Shown here: piece after piece, positions 32,655 to 44,985 of the stretch | How the letters are laid out: each line of letters starts with the position of its first letter | Position numbering within the stretch: position 1 is the stretch's first letter | Assembly: GCF_001704415.2 (NCBI RefSeq) | Contig: NC_030823.1 | Coordinates: 71,486,458-71,550,457, forward strand | Origin: Capra hircus | Taxonomy: Eukaryota > Chordata > Mammalia > Artiodactyla > Bovidae | Direction: 5' to 3' | Length of the DNA: 64,000 nucleotides | Program-made: the position numbers and the translations under genes | Notes under the pieces: generated by a model | Told to the model about the DNA's origin: nothing | The model's database searches: none | Seen by the model: only the letters and a program-made list of their open reading frames with translations

Positions 32655-34432
32655 AAGAGAATATGCAGGGAATTTCAAAGGAAAATCTTGTGCCACCAAA
32701 GGAAAGATATACCCATCTGAAGACAGAGTTCCAAAGAATAGCAAGGAGAGATAAGAATGCCTTCCTCAGTGATCAATGCAAAGAAAGAGAGGAAAACAAT
32801 AGAATGGGAAAAACTAGAGATCTCTTCATGAAAATCAGAGATACCAAGGGAACATTTCATGCAAAGATGGGCACAATATAGAACAGAAATGGTAAGGACC
32901 TAACAGAAGCAGAAGATATTGAGAAGAGGTGGCAAGAATACACAGAAGAACTACACAAAAAAGATCTTCATGATCCAGATAACCACAATGGTGTAATCAT
33001 TCACCTAGAGCCAGACATCCTGGAGTCCAAAGTCAAGTGGGCCTTAGGAAACATCACTACAAACAAAGCTAGTGGAGGAGATGGAATTTCAGTTGAGCTA
33101 CTTCAAATCCTAAAAGATGATGCTGTGAAAGTGTTGCACTCAATATGTTAGCAAATTTGGAAAACTCAGCAGTGGCCACAGGACTGGAAAAGGTCAGTTT
33201 TCATTCCAATCCCAAAGAAAAGCAATGCCAAAGAATGCTCAAACTACCGCACAATTGTACTCATCTCACATGCTAGCAAAGTAATGCTCAAAATTCTTCA
33301 AGCAAGGCTCTAACAGTACATGAACTGTGAAGCTCCAGATGTTCAAGCTGGATTTAGAAAAGGCAGAGGAACCAGAGATCAAAATGGCAACATCCACTGG
33401 ATCATCAAAAAAGCAAGAGAGTTCCAGAAAAATATCTACTTCTACTTTATTGACTACACAAAAGCCCTTGACTGTGTGGATCACAATAAACTGTGGAAAA
33501 TTCTGAAAGAGATGGGAATACCAGACCACCTTACCTGCCTCCTGAGAAATCTGTATGCAGGTCAAGAAGCAACAGTTAGAACCAGAAATGGAACAACATA
33601 CTGGTTCCAAATTGGGAAAGGAGTATGTCAAGGCTGTATATTGTCACCCTGCTTATTTAACTTACACGCACAGTACATCATATGAAATGCCAGGCTGGAT
33701 AAAGCACAAGCTAGAATTAAGGCTGCCAGGAGAAAAATCAATAACCACAGATATGCAGATGATACCACTCTTATGGCAGAAAGTGAAGAGGAACTAAAGA
33801 GCCTCTTGATGAAGGTGAAAGTGGAGAGTGAAAAAGCTGACTTAAAACTCAACATTTAAAAAACTAAGATCATGGCATTTGGTCCCATCACTTTATGGCA
33901 AATAGATGGGGAAACAATAGAAATAATGACAGACCTTATTTTCTTGGGCTCAAAATCACTGCAGATGGTGACTGCAGCCATGAAATTGAAAGATGCTTGC
34001 TCCTTGGAAGAAAAGCTATGACCAACCTAGACAGCATATTAAAAAGCACAGACATTTCTTTACTGACAAAGGTCCATCTAGTCAAAGCTATGGTTTTCCC
34101 AGTAGTCGTGTATGGATATGAGAGTTGGACTATAAAGAAAGCTGAGTGCTGAAGAACTGATGCTTTTGAACTGTGGTGTTGGAGATGACTCTTGAGAGTT
34201 CCTTGGACAATCAAGGAGATCAAACCAATCAATTCTAAAGGAAATCAGTCCTGAATATTCATTGGAAGGACTGATGCTGAAGCTGAAATTCCAATACTTT
34301 GGCCACCTGATGCAAAGAACTGACTCACTGGAAAAGACCCTGATGCTGGGAAAGACTGAAGGCAGAAGAAGTGGACAACAGAGGATGAGATGGTTGGATG
34401 GCATCACCAACTCAATGGACGTGAACGGAAGT
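32655..34432 (+). mobile_element. BovB LINE, longest copy in the window (1.8 kb)
   Basis: Sense copy covering the end of the endonuclease-RT linker, the RT and most of the C-terminal region. On the plus strand the RT shows motif A in FIDYTKALDCVDHNKLW, motif B in GKGVCQGCILSPCLFNL and, in another frame near 33750, YADD. Stops and frameshifts (for example at 33310 and 33850) kill it. It is 5'-truncated and also ends ~130 bases before the normal 3' tail, at GGACGTGAACGG. The 9-mer GCCAAGTTA lies at 32640-32648 and 34541-34549. Confidence 0.93.
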
Positions 34433-34529
34433 TCCAAAGGATGGAAGTTCTCATCTTCCACCTTCAAAGGAAGCCCCAGGTTTCTCTGCAAAGAGCTCTA
34501 GTAAAATAAATACCTCCTCAAAAACTCAT

Positions 34530-35727
34530 ATTACTCTATAGCCAAGTTACAATAGCCAAGGTATGGAAGAGCAACCTAAGTGGCCATCCACAGATGAATG
34601 GATAAAGATATGGTGTCTATACACAATGGAATATTGCTTAGCCATAAGAAAAGAATGAAATAATGCCATTTGCAGCAACGTAGATGGACTTACAGAGTAT
34701 CATATTAAGTGAACTAAGTCAGACAGAAGACAAACACCATATGATATCATTTATATGTGGAATCCTAAAAAATGACACAAATGGATCTATACACAAAACA
34801 GAAAGAGACCACAGACATAGAAAACAAACTTATGGTTCAGTTCAGTTCAGTCGCTCAGTCGTGTCCGACTCTTTGTGACCCCACGAACCGCAGCCCGCCA
34901 GGCCTCCCTGTCCATCACCATCTCCCAGAGTTCACCCAAATCCATGTCCCTTGAGTCAGTGATGCCATCCAACCATCTCATCCTCTGTTGTCCCCTTCTC
35001 TTCCTGCCCTCAATCTTTCCCAGCATCAGGGTCTTTTCCAATGAGTCAGCTCTTTGCATCAGGTGGCCAAAGTATTGCAGTTTCAGCTTCAACATCAGTC
35101 CTACCAATGAACACCCAAGACTGATCTCCTTTAAGATGGACTGGTTGGATCTCCTTGCAGTCCAAGGGACTCTCAAGAGTCTTCTCCAACACCACAGTTC
35201 AAAAGCATCAATTCTTCAGCACTCAGCTTTCTTTATAGTCCAACTCTCACATCCATACATGACCATTGGAAAAACCATAGCCTTGACTAGATGGACTTTT
35301 GTTGACAAAGTAACATCTCTACTTTTCAGTATGCTGTCTAGATTGGTCATAACTTTCCTTCCAAGCAATAAGCGTCTTTTAATTTCATGGCTGCAATCAC
35401 CATCTGCAGTGATTTTGGAGCCCAGAAAAATAAAGTCAGCCACTGTTTCCCTAACTATTTTCCATGAAGTGATGGGACCAAATGGGTGAAGGGATAAACT
35501 AGGAGTTTGGGATTAACATACGCATAAAATAGATAAACAACAGGACCTACTGTATAGCACAGAGAACTATATATCAATATCTTGTAATCTTTATATAACA
35601 TACAATGGAAAAATATGAAAAAGAATATATACATCTACGGTGCATATAACTGAATCACTTTGCTATATACCTGAAACTAACACAACACTGTAAATCAACT
35701 GTACTTCAATAAAATATATACATATAA
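34530..35727 (+). mobile_element. L1 3' end split by BovB
   Basis: ACAATAGCCAAGGTATGGAA, ACAATGGAATATTGCTTAGC and ATATGATATCATTTATATGT before the insert; then GGGATAAACTAGGAGTTTGG, TCACTTTGCTATATACCTGA and TGTAAATCAACTGTACTTC after it. Confidence 0.88.
34836..35480 (-). mobile_element. BovB LINE 3' region nested in L1
   Basis: Antisense; TTCAGTTCAGTTCAG tail at the left. Minus-strand frames 35216-35443 and 34847-35176 give BovB C-terminal text (GSKITADGDCSHEIKRRLLL). Truncated at GATGGGACCA. No clear target duplication; some L1 sequence seems lost at the junction. Confidence 0.93.
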
Positions 35728-36239
35728 CAAAGAAATTTAAGTCGTGCTCAAGTCGCTTACTAAAACTTAACACCATTCTATTTCATAGTGTAAGGAGTCA
35801 CTGCAAATTATCAAAGCCTCCTCAAATAGCAAATCCTCAGGTAATTATCAAATCTGTTAACACTTCAGGAAAAAATGTTTCTAGATTTTACCGATGTGTT
35901 TATTTAACCTATAGATTCATTACAGTATATGTTCCCTCTGCTATTGTGATAGTCCTTAGAGTATGCGAACATGATTTAAAAGGTACCAATGATAAAAGAT
36001 ATAAAATGATTTCTTTTAACCTTTCAGAAAACAAAAGTTTCACTCTGGGCACCTTTCCTTTCACAAGAAAAAAATATCTGAAAAGCAGGCTGTGCCCAGC
36101 ACCCCAGCAGTCGACGTGGTTTGCATTTTCTGCACCTGGTATCATCTGCTCCCACAGCTTTAATGGCCACCCATTCACTATGAACCCCAAACACGCAACT
36201 CTAACACTGATATTTCTCTTGAATTCAAAAACTATAGAT
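35728..36239. other. intronic sequence, no element recognised
   Basis: Nothing nameable. Confidence 0.5.
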
Positions 36240-36345
36240 GCAGTTGGCCCTGGACACCTCTACTTCATCTCTGTACTTCTGGCCCCTACACAGTAGCTGG
36301 CATCCCATATGTGCCTAATGCAGGTCTGGAGAATGAATGAGTGGA
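36240..36345 (+). mobile_element. L2 3' end fragment
   Basis: ACACAGTAGCTGGCATCCC, then GCCTAATGCAGGTCTGGAGA and AATGAATGAGTGG echo the L2 terminal sequence. Confidence 0.45.
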
Positions 36346-36707
36346 TAGGAATTCCTTTCTGGAGGCTAAATGAAACCTTGCTGAACTGACTTGAAGGAAA
36401 TGACCATTACTTTTTCATTGACCAAAACCCGATTTGAGCCAGGGTCACACTTACACGACATTTCACAATCAGTGAGCCCATCTCAACTCCCATAATATGC
36501 ACAGAGTTAAAAGTTGGTGACAATTCGGGATCAGAACACTCAACTTCGCTCTCCTAATCAAAAGTCATTCATCCCAGTCACTGGGGCTGGAAGGAGCCAT
36601 CGTCGGAATCTAAGCCATTGGGGAAGGAGTCCAGAAAGTGAGCTGCTTTGAGGGAGGAGTTAGTCAGATGAAGGAAACCTCAAGAAACGACGTGCACAAA
36701 GCGTGAG
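36346..36707. other. intronic sequence, no element recognised
   Basis: Nothing nameable. Confidence 0.5.
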
Positions 36708-37040
36708 GATATGTAATGGTCCAAGAAATGGATCTATCTACAAAACAGAAACAGACTCACAGACATGGAGATCAGCCTGTGGCTGCCAAGAGGGGAAGGG
36801 TGTGCAAGAGGGATGGATCGGGAGTTTGGGGTTACCAGATGCAGACTATCGTATACAGGACGGATAGACAACTAGGTCCTACTGGACAGCACCGGGAACT
36901 GTATTCAATATCCTGGATAAACCATAATGGTAAAGAGTATGAAAAAGAACGTATACATACGCATAACCAAATCACTGTGCTCTACAGCAGAAATGATCAC
37001 AACACTGCAAAACAACTATATTTCAATAAAAGTTTTTAAA
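36708..37040 (+). mobile_element. L1 3' UTR-type sequence
   Basis: CTACAAAACAGAAACAGACT, GGATCGGGAGTTTGGGG, CCTACTGGACAGCACCGGGA and ACAACTATATTTCAATAAAA. Confidence 0.8.
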
Positions 37041-37586
37041 TGTTCCCATCTGCCAGCAGGAGAAGTACTGCCAGGCCGCAGCTTCAGGGCCGGGAAAGGC
37101 GGGATCAGAGAGGGTCATCCGTCAGCTAAGAAACACAGCTGCACAGTAAAGAGACCTGAGGAACCAAGCAGGAAGTGAGGCGACCTGCTTTATTTCAGAA
37201 AGATCTGCCTATGTGAAAATGGGGGGTCGTTTTTCTCCCGAGAGGAGAAGGGCGGAAAGAGGAGGAGGAGGAGGGCAGAGAGAAGAGAATGCAGCAGCAT
37301 GGCCGGGTCCCAGACCCGGCAGAGGGACCAGGGAGCGCCAGCTGTGCATTTCAAGTTGTTCATGTGACTTTCTGCCAAACCGTTACTAAAATCCTCTAAT
37401 ACGCACCAACGCTTTACCTGAAGAGATTTGAGTTCGGGATGTGGGGAGGGGCGAGGTGGTGTCTGTACGTGCATCTGTCTGTCTGTGAGTGTTTGCATGC
37501 ACGCGTATGCACTAAGCAAAGAAAAGAACAGAGTACCCAGTGATAATGAAGGCAATGCACAGCGGGGACCGCAGGTGATCCCTCAA
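37041..37586. other. intronic sequence, no element recognised
   Basis: Has a purine-rich GGAGGAGGAGGAGGG stretch at about 37259-37275 and a (TCTG)n-like TCTGTCTGTCTGTGAG near 37472. Confidence 0.5.
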
Positions 37587-37722
37587 CCTCCCAGGCAGTC
37601 CATTAGTTGAGACGCCACGCTTCCAATGTGAGGGGGTGCAGATTCCACCCCTGGGTAGGGGAACTGGAACTAAAATCCCACATGCTGTGCAGTGCAGCCA
37701 AGAAATTAAAATTAAAAATAAT
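37587..37722 (+). mobile_element. CHR-1-type SINE
   Basis: AGTCCATTAGTTGAGACGCC head, GGGGAACTGGAACTAAAATC and CATGCTGTGCAGTGCAGCC, with an A-rich tail (AAATTAAAATTAAAAATAA). Confidence 0.75.
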
Positions 37723-38138
37723 ATATATGAAATGGCTGTCAGAGTAGATAATGATCACTACTATCAAGTAAATAAATAAATTCAATAAACAGAATAGACT
37801 CCACCAAAGCAAGAGATGAGAGACAGGGGAGGCCATGAACTGGAAGTCTCAGAAGAGCACTGGGCTCTGTTCAGTCAATGAGATGAGAAGTCAAGCTCAT
37901 GTTCTCTAGAAGCTAAGGGGCTAGGAGGCACTCACAGCTAAAATCCAGTGAAATCTGATCGACACCCTATATACACATGTTCTACCAAAAAATCTGGATA
38001 TTAGAGTATGTTAAGATTTTTTATTATTTTACTGAGTTTCATAAGAAGAACTTAGGAGTGGTAAGACTCATGGACACTGTGATGATGGGATAGGAATGGT
38101 CACTTTGATAAGACTACCTCTCTCTGGTCCAGCAGCAA
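37723..38138. other. intronic sequence, no element recognised
   Basis: Nothing nameable. Confidence 0.5.
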
Positions 38139-38150
38139 CACCACCACTCT

Positions 38151-38248
38151 TTTTGTTGTGGTGGTTTAATCGCTAAATTTTATCTGACTCTTTTGCAACC
38201 CCATGGACTGCAGACGGCCAGGCTCCTCTGTCCACAGGATTTCCCAGG
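38151..38248 (-). mobile_element. Bov-A monomer, 5'-truncated
   Basis: Antisense: GTTGTGGTGGTTTAATCGC tail, CAACCCCATGGACTGCAG, ends GGATTTCCCAGG. A 12-base target duplication CACCACCACTCT is at 38139-38150 and 38249-38260. Confidence 0.93.
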
Positions 38249-38260
38249 CACCACCACTCT

Positions 38261-38713
38261 ACCCCCACTTTCCAGACCTTGTAAATTTGCCCAGGAGAGG
38301 CTGAAATTGGACTAATAAAGCGCGGTCTACTTGGAATTGCTCAAATGACTGCCTAGCTTTTACTGCCACCTCCTGGCCCTTTCTAGTACGTCCACCTGAA
38401 CTAGTGATGCAGATAATCCCCCCCCAACACACACAAATCTATTGCCACATTCAGCAATCTCCAGCTAGAAAGAACATCAGATTAAACCAAGATCACACTG
38501 CAAATATAAAGCCGTGATACCGAGTGGGTGCCCTTGGACAAGGCAGCTGTACCCTGAGAAGGTCACCCCAGCCAGGCTGCTCCACACCACCCCCATCTGG
38601 ACGCTCCCTGAGGGCAGATCTGGGCCCAGGGGCAGATGCATATCCACCGAGCTCACAGAGACAGACTCTAATACTCGAACACCAATGTACCAAGATAGGG
38701 TGAGAACTATCAC
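38261..38713. other. intronic sequence, no element recognised
   Basis: Nothing nameable. Confidence 0.5.
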
Positions 38714-38822
38714 CTGCCCACTCCAGTGCTCTTGCCTAGAGAATCCCATGGACAGAGGAGGCTGGCGGGCTACAGTCCATGGGGTCACAAGGAGCTGGAC
38801 ACGACTGAAGCGACTTAGCATG
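38714..38822 (+). mobile_element. Bov-A monomer
   Basis: CTGCCCACTCCAGTGCTCTT through GGACACGACTGAAGCGACTT. Confidence 0.9.
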
Positions 38823-39329
38823 CATAGCATCCATGCAAGGTAACTCTGCCCTCATTATTCTCCCTAAGAGAGCCACTTTTCTCTCTGGTCAGCCACACAG
38901 AAAATCTATCAGGCACTAAGAATTGCTTAGTGAGAAGAAACCAGGGCACTTTTAATGAATCCGGCTCTGAGAGATGGCATCGTCTGCCCACAGCTGGAAT
39001 ATTCTGCTGCTGGATGGGACAACGCGAATCTCTGGAACAGTGGCTCATCCCTCCCCAGTCAACTGCTAAATGAGTATTATCAAGACTTTGGATACTTCCC
39101 AGGCGAGTTCTAGCCAAACCACCTCCCTTTCTGTTGGCAGAAGGTTTTCACAGGGATGATAAATCCTCCAGTGAAGCTCCCATCAGTCCAGTGCTGACCA
39201 AGACCCACATCTCTGCTCCACGGTGCGCTGACACCATGCCCTGCTGTTTATAACAGGCTCCCCTGTCCTTTTTCCCAAGCTTCTAGAGGCATCATGGTAG
39301 TTCCACGTCCTTCCAATAAATAAGTGATG
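38823..39329. other. intronic sequence, no element recognised
   Basis: Nothing nameable. Confidence 0.5.
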
Positions 39330-39760
39330 ATAATTCCCATTTGTTGAATGATTAGACGTTTACATAGATTTTGTACAGCCCTTACCACAACTCCTCCTCT
39401 CAAGCACTCTTTGGGGTTCTTTGGGTAAATACTATGATTCTCACTTTACAGATAAAGACACTGAGAATCAGAGATGGAAAGTGGTTTTTCCAAGATCGCA
39501 GAATTAGTGACTACACATGGCACTACCAGTAAAGGACCCACCTGCCAACGCGGTGAGATGCGGATTTGATCCCTGAGTTGCGAAGATCCCCTGGAGGAGG
39601 AAATGGCACCCCACTCCAGTATCCTTGGCTGGAAAATCCCACGGACAGAGGAGCCTGGTGGGCTACAGTCCACGGGGTCGCAAAGAGTCAGATGTGACTG
39701 AAGTGACTTAGCACATGTGCAGGATTATGACTAAAACTCATCTCTCTGAACCCCAAGCCA
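39330..39760 (-). mobile_element. MIR SINE split by Bov-tA
   Basis: Antisense: TTGTTGAATGATTAGACG, CTCACTTTACAGATAAAGAC, TCCAAGATCGCAGAATTAGT; it resumes after the SINE at ATGACTAAAACTCATCTC. Confidence 0.65.
39518..39717 (+). mobile_element. Bov-tA SINE nested in MIR
   Basis: GGCACTACCAGTAAAGGACC, GGATTTGATCCCTGAG, AAATGGCACCCCACTCCAG and GACTGAAGTGACTTAGCAC. Confidence 0.88.
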
Positions 39761-39964
39761 GTCCACAAAGGAAGCCAGCTCTCAGCAGTGAACATACAGG
39801 AATTTTGCCTGACCAGCAGCCCTATTCCTGTAATAACAACTAGTCACGGAATGTCAATTATCAGCAACTTATAGCTCTAGGCACTGGAAACACCAGGATG
39901 ACAATTTTTTTTTTCCATGCTACAGTGTGGATGACTCTTTTGATCTAAGATTTCTACTTCACAT

Positions 39965-40085
39965 TTTAAAAAATTTTATTGGAGTATAGTTGATTTACCA
40001 TGCTGTGTTGGTTTCAGGTGTACAGCAAAGTGATTCCATTATTCATATACAAATATGTATTCTTTTTCAGATTCTTTTCTCATAC
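39965..40085 (-). mobile_element. L1 3' terminal fragment
   Basis: Antisense L1 end: TTTATTGGAGTATAGTTGAT, TTTCAGGTGTACAGCAAAGT. Confidence 0.85.
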
Positions 40086-40089
40086 AGGC

Positions 40090-40400
40090 TAAGGATGACG
40101 AATTTAAGTAAGGTTTCTATTCCATGGAACATACATTCAGTGGTAAGAGACAAACAAGGGAAAATTCAGACAGCGATAAGCCCCGAGCAGAGAATAAAAT
40201 CAGGTGATGTAAAACGTTGACTGGCTATTTCCATTTGGATCACCAAGGAAAGCTTCTCTGGGAAAGGACCTTTAAGCTGAGGTGCAAATGACAAGAAGAT
40301 ACACAATGATGAAGGGGAAGAACGTTCCAACCGGACGAGCCAGTGAAGAGCCCAGCATGGTCCCCTGAGGTCAGACAACACTGGCAATGTCTAAAAAAGA
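40090..40400. mobile_element. old mammalian repeat, family not named
   Basis: Fragments such as CATGGAACATACATTCAGTG, AAGAACGTTCCAACCGG and GTCCCCTGAGGTCAG occur in this order in a common mammalian repeat I remember but cannot name. Confidence 0.35.
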
Positions 40401-41049
40401 ACAAGAAGCTCAGCCTGGTGGGGAAGAGGGGGCAAACACAGGGTACTAAGAGGCGACTCGGGAGGTGGGGAGGAGCCAAGTCACACGGCCTTTGTTAAAG
40501 AGGATCAGTCTGATTTTATTTAAGCACAGTGGAAATCTATCACTCCACTGTGGAAAGGTGTCGCTTTTCACAGAAGTCGCAGGGTTCTAGAACAGGTTTT
40601 ACACCCCAGAATTTCAAAGTCTCAATTCATTCGCTATTCCTAGTGCCCGACAATTCAAGTTTCTGATGAACTTACAATGCTTTCCATAAACAGGTAAGAG
40701 GTGTGTGAAAAGCTTGGAACACAGGTTATCTGCGGAGCAGGAGGAAAGAAATTTTCATATAGTGAGGTCTGGGAAAGTCATTCTGGCTTGTACAGGTATT
40801 AACTTGAATTTTATGCTAACTAAAACAGCCTGTTTGTAGCCTATCAAACATACATTGCCCATCTGCTTTGATTATTAAAGAAAAGGACACGCTGACTAGT
40901 AGTAAAGAATCTCATGTTAAAAATAAAGACTGATGCATCCCTGTCCTGGGATGCCAATGCTGGCCCTCCCTCAAAGATCAGACTACACTCCCAGGTGCCA
41001 AAGCCATACTGACTCACTGCGTACATGATCTATCATTTATTTTTTAACC
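40401..41049. other. intronic sequence, no element recognised
   Basis: Nothing nameable. Confidence 0.5.
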
Positions 41050-41255
41050 TTGAATACATGTATCCCTGACTTATTTGATGTTCTTTATTTTGACAAGATG
41101 TCAAACTGTGTTGAAAACCACACTTCTCTGGGGCAGCTGTTTCAAGTAATCTGAAAGACTGTCTTTTGGGTTATAGTCCTCAGCTTGGCTCAAATAAAAC
41201 TCTTTGCTCTTCCTAGTATAGACTGTTTATGGATTATTTTTGGTGGGAATCCTAT
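41050..41255 (+). mobile_element. partial retroviral LTR (R-U5-like part)
   Basis: GGCTCAAATAAAACTCTTTG (AATAAA at 41193-41198) preceded by GTTATAGTCCTCAGC and followed by a T/G-rich stretch looks like the R-U5 end of an ERV1 LTR. No TATA box or clear U3 is visible, so it is a fragment at best. Confidence 0.45.
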
Positions 41256-44200
41256 CTATGAAAACCCGTACAGATAAGTGATGGGTCAGGGAAGTGGAGC
41301 TCCAGGATACTCAGCAAACCTCCCATGAGGTGAGCGCTGTCTTTTAGAAGAGCCCGCTTCAGAAACGCGGGGAGAAACTGCCTGACTCACCTCCCCTCCC
41401 CTGACAACGCATCTTCCCGAGGCCCACGGCCATCCTGCTTTGCCACAGTTCACTGCTCGGATGGTAGCCTGACAACCATTTCTTCTAGAACTCTAAGATA
41501 AAACCTCTAACAGCTGTCCTATGGCAAAGAGATGTTCAACCCCCCACCACGAGGAAGGCAGAGGAAGAGAGTCAAGAAAAGAGGGTGAGGGGGAGAGGAA
41601 GAGAGAAGGGGGGAGGCGTGGGGAGGGAGGGGGGAAGGCAGAGAGGATACACGCCTTCTACATACAAATGGCACCAAAAAAATCACTGCCCTCCACACTC
41701 ACACTTAAACACTGCTGACCCGGGGGAAGAAAAACGGCCTCTCTTTCCAAAGACCAGTTTGGCCACAGGAGCCAAAACCTTTGACCTAGGATGCCTCCCT
41801 CAGGACCATCAGGAGGGATGAGCTCAGAAAGGCTTATGCAAATACGCTCGCAGAAGCTTTATTTGCAAGAGGGCAGAATTTTCCACAAAGATCCACAACA
41901 GAGGATTGGTCAACTCAATACAGTAAAATCATAGGAAGGAGTGTGATCAAACTAGCAAAAGTCATCCTCTGAGGGCACAGAATTTAAAAGACTATTTCAT
42001 CACATGTGGAAAATTTCAGAATATATTCAGTTAAAAAGTAGGTTGGAAGGAAAACAGGGCAACACGCAAATCTCTGTAAATAATCTGGATGAGAAACAAA
42101 AGAGAAATGGGGCAAGTGGAAGGCAACTGGCAGATTTAACTCTCTGCACTGCTAGCAGACTCACTGGTGAGCGTGCAGCTGTTAGAAACGCATTTCCTTA
42201 AGATACTGGCCTCAGGAGGGTACAGAGAAAGATCAACCAGGGAAGCAAGCAAGGCCTCTTTTGGCAGAGACCTTTGGACCTGCAGTTCTGTGAAAACTGC
42301 CACCGAGTTGCCTGCCTGGGAAGGCCCAGCAGTCATGAGATTTCCTAGTATCCAACCCCTACCTCCCGAGGCCTCCCGGAGCAGCTCTTAAGATTCTCAG
42401 GCCATTCAACAAGCTGCTGTTGTCTAAAATCAGCGCTGCACTCGCAAAACGTGACCACAGGCCCCCTCCTAGTCCTCATTCCTTACCATCCATCCACATC
42501 ACAAAGGCAGAGAAAGCTCCGGTTCACAGTCTCACCCCTTTCACAGGACACCTGCATCAGCCCTGGCTGGCAACACTCATGCACTGCTGAGCGCAGCACA
42601 AAGAACAGAGGCCTGGAAATCAACAGACTTGGCTCCGACCCACACTTGGCCACCAACCCCCAGTGACCCCGAAAAGGCCACTGAGTTTCTCGGAGCCTCC
42701 TAATCTGTAGAATTCGTGTTAGACAATCTGTAGGTCAAACTTGGCTCTAAAGTTTCAGAGGTCAAAATCTTCCAAATATTTCACCTCCAAAGAAATCCCT
42801 GGACTATGAGGAGATGATGGCCCAATGTACCAGGCGCCCAGGGGGTCTTTGCAAACCATTCCATTTGAGAGTAATTCTCACTGCGCAAAACTGGACTCTG
42901 CAGGACCAGCTTGGGTGCCTCCTCTATGGGCCACTTGAGGAAGCCATTCTTGACAACCCTTCTCCTTTAAACACGCATTGGCCTGAGTGTGCGGAAGTAC
43001 CACTTCCATCTGCTCTCTATTCAACTCTGAGTTCTCATACAGGGAAACCGATCATTCCAGTTTGTCCAGGGCTGGGGAGTTTTCCAGGAGGAGATTCTCA
43101 GTGCCAAACCCAGGACCGTCCCGGACAAACCAGGTCAGCTGGTCATTCTCTCTCAGCATACTCTCTTTTGAGTTTGCCTCCCCCGCCAGACACCCTCTGC
43201 ACTCGGCATCAGAACAAAATATAACACTTTTTTGACTTGCACACACACTGCTGCTCAAACCAAAAGCATCTGCAGATCACCAACAACGGATTCCTTGAGT
43301 TGCCTCCAAGACACTTCTGTCCTTAGTTAAAGTGCTTTCCTTCATCCTGTCCCATTAGGTGCTCTTAGTTTGGCAAGATTTTTTACAACCCATAAAACAC
43401 ACACACAGAGGAATTTTTTTTGCAAGTATTCAACAAAAGCCATTATGAGTAAGAAAAATCTCATTTTAGCATTGAACTATCACCCTCCATTAATTTCCCC
43501 GCATCATTAATGCCTTGAAGAAGACATCAACTAAAAAGCAAAACGTATGGCTGACAACAGAAAAGTCAACAAAAGGATCCATTTGTTCGCTGCTGATCCT
43601 TTTAACAAATATGTACGGAGCACTTATTCTATGACAGGCAAACAACGATGAAAGAGAGACCCAGTCACATGGAGGTCACGATCCATATCCGCTCATCATT
43701 AACAGATATTAGCGAAAGGATTTAACAAACCTATTTCCCAGACAGGTTCTATTCTGGTTACCTATAATAAAAGTTAAAACATTATTTCACCCTTAAGAGC
43801 ACAGAAAAATATGAGTATTAGCAGGATATCCACCTGCTTGTCCCTTCCAAAACATTGCAAATTCACAGACAATAGACATTGTGTCTTCCTCGTGACCCTT
43901 CAGAGCAACTAACAAAATTTATGAAACTGACCTGAAATTTTCAAAAAGATTCAAAGACCAAAGGATAAGAATGTCTGAAGCCAGAAGCCAGAAAGGAAGC
44001 CGTCTTATTGCCTGTGATTAATTAACTGTACCCACCCACCCCTTAGAATCAGCCAAAATTCAGAAGCAATGGAGTAACTGACAACTCACATCCAATCTCA
44101 AATGCCGAGAAACCTTAGAACCAGGAACAAAAGAAAACTAAGTACCCTGCACTGAGTTTTCAGAAATTCTCTACATATTCAAGGCGACACAGGCAACAGC

Positions 44201-44659
44201 TAGTTTAACTTCAGACTTGTCTTTGAACACCAGCACATACATCCATGCAGTGCACCACCCCCAGAGAAGCTGATAGTGGCTGCTTGTAATTGTCAGCGGC
44301 TCCCAGGAGAGTTGGGGAGATGCGTTTAGTTGCAAGGGTGTCCGGGTAGAGAGTCTCAGTATATGTGAATTAAAAGGTAGATGGTAGATGCCCAAGGCAG
44401 AATTCCAGCCTTCCCTCCCTGTCTCTCTCACCCCCTACAGCCACTGTTTAGCAATGCCAGTCAATTCTACCCCATGAATCTCCCAAATCTGCTTTTATAT
44501 TCATTATCACAGACCATGAAACTTTCCATCACCTCTTGTCTGCCTGCCTTCACTTCAATCTTGCTTTCCATCAAAATGCACACACGGACATATCACACGA
44601 GCTCCTAGCCGTGCTGAACTTCCTTCTCTGCCTCTCAAATACGCCCTTAGATCTTTGTC
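41256..44659. other. 3.4 kb almost repeat-free intron
   Basis: Apart from a purine-rich tract (41560-41640), a CACACACA piece near 43398 and a weak old-repeat hint at 43600-43680, I recognise no element and no coding match. This is the longest such stretch in the window. Confidence 0.55.
41608..41634 (+). repeat. purine-rich tract with G-quadruplex pattern
   Basis: G runs of 6, 4, 3 and 6 with loops AGGCGT, A and A, inside a longer GA-rich tract. Confidence 0.75.
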
Positions 44660-44985
44660 TTCAGACTTCTGGATGCGCTGGTTCCTCTGCCTAGAGCATC
44701 CTTCTCCCAATCGTTCTTCCCTCCTCCATTATCTGTTTAATTCCTAATCACCCTACAGGTTTCCTCATCGGCATCACTTTCTCTGAGAGACCTTTCCAGA
44801 CTCCCCTAGACTGAGCTATGTGCTTCTCTATGCTTCCACAGCACCTTGGACTCCCACCAGTACAGGACCTATCACCCTGAATTGGTTTTTTTTCCCCTTA
44901 ATTTTTTAAAACAACTGTTTAAACCATGCATTATGCCAGGACAGGGGCTGAACTTGCCTTATTCACCCTGACATCCTTGTTACCT
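44660..44985 (+). mobile_element. L2 LINE 3' region
   Basis: GGTTCCTCTGCCTAGAGCAT, CTCTGAGAGACCTTTCCAGA, CACAGCACCTTGGACTCCCA and GCCAGGACAGGGGCTGAACT are in L2 order. Confidence 0.7.

Noticed and set aside
34875..35489. 204-codon open frame on the plus strand
   Set aside because: It is the antisense of the nested BovB copy at 34836-35480; the sense strand encodes the recognisable protein text.
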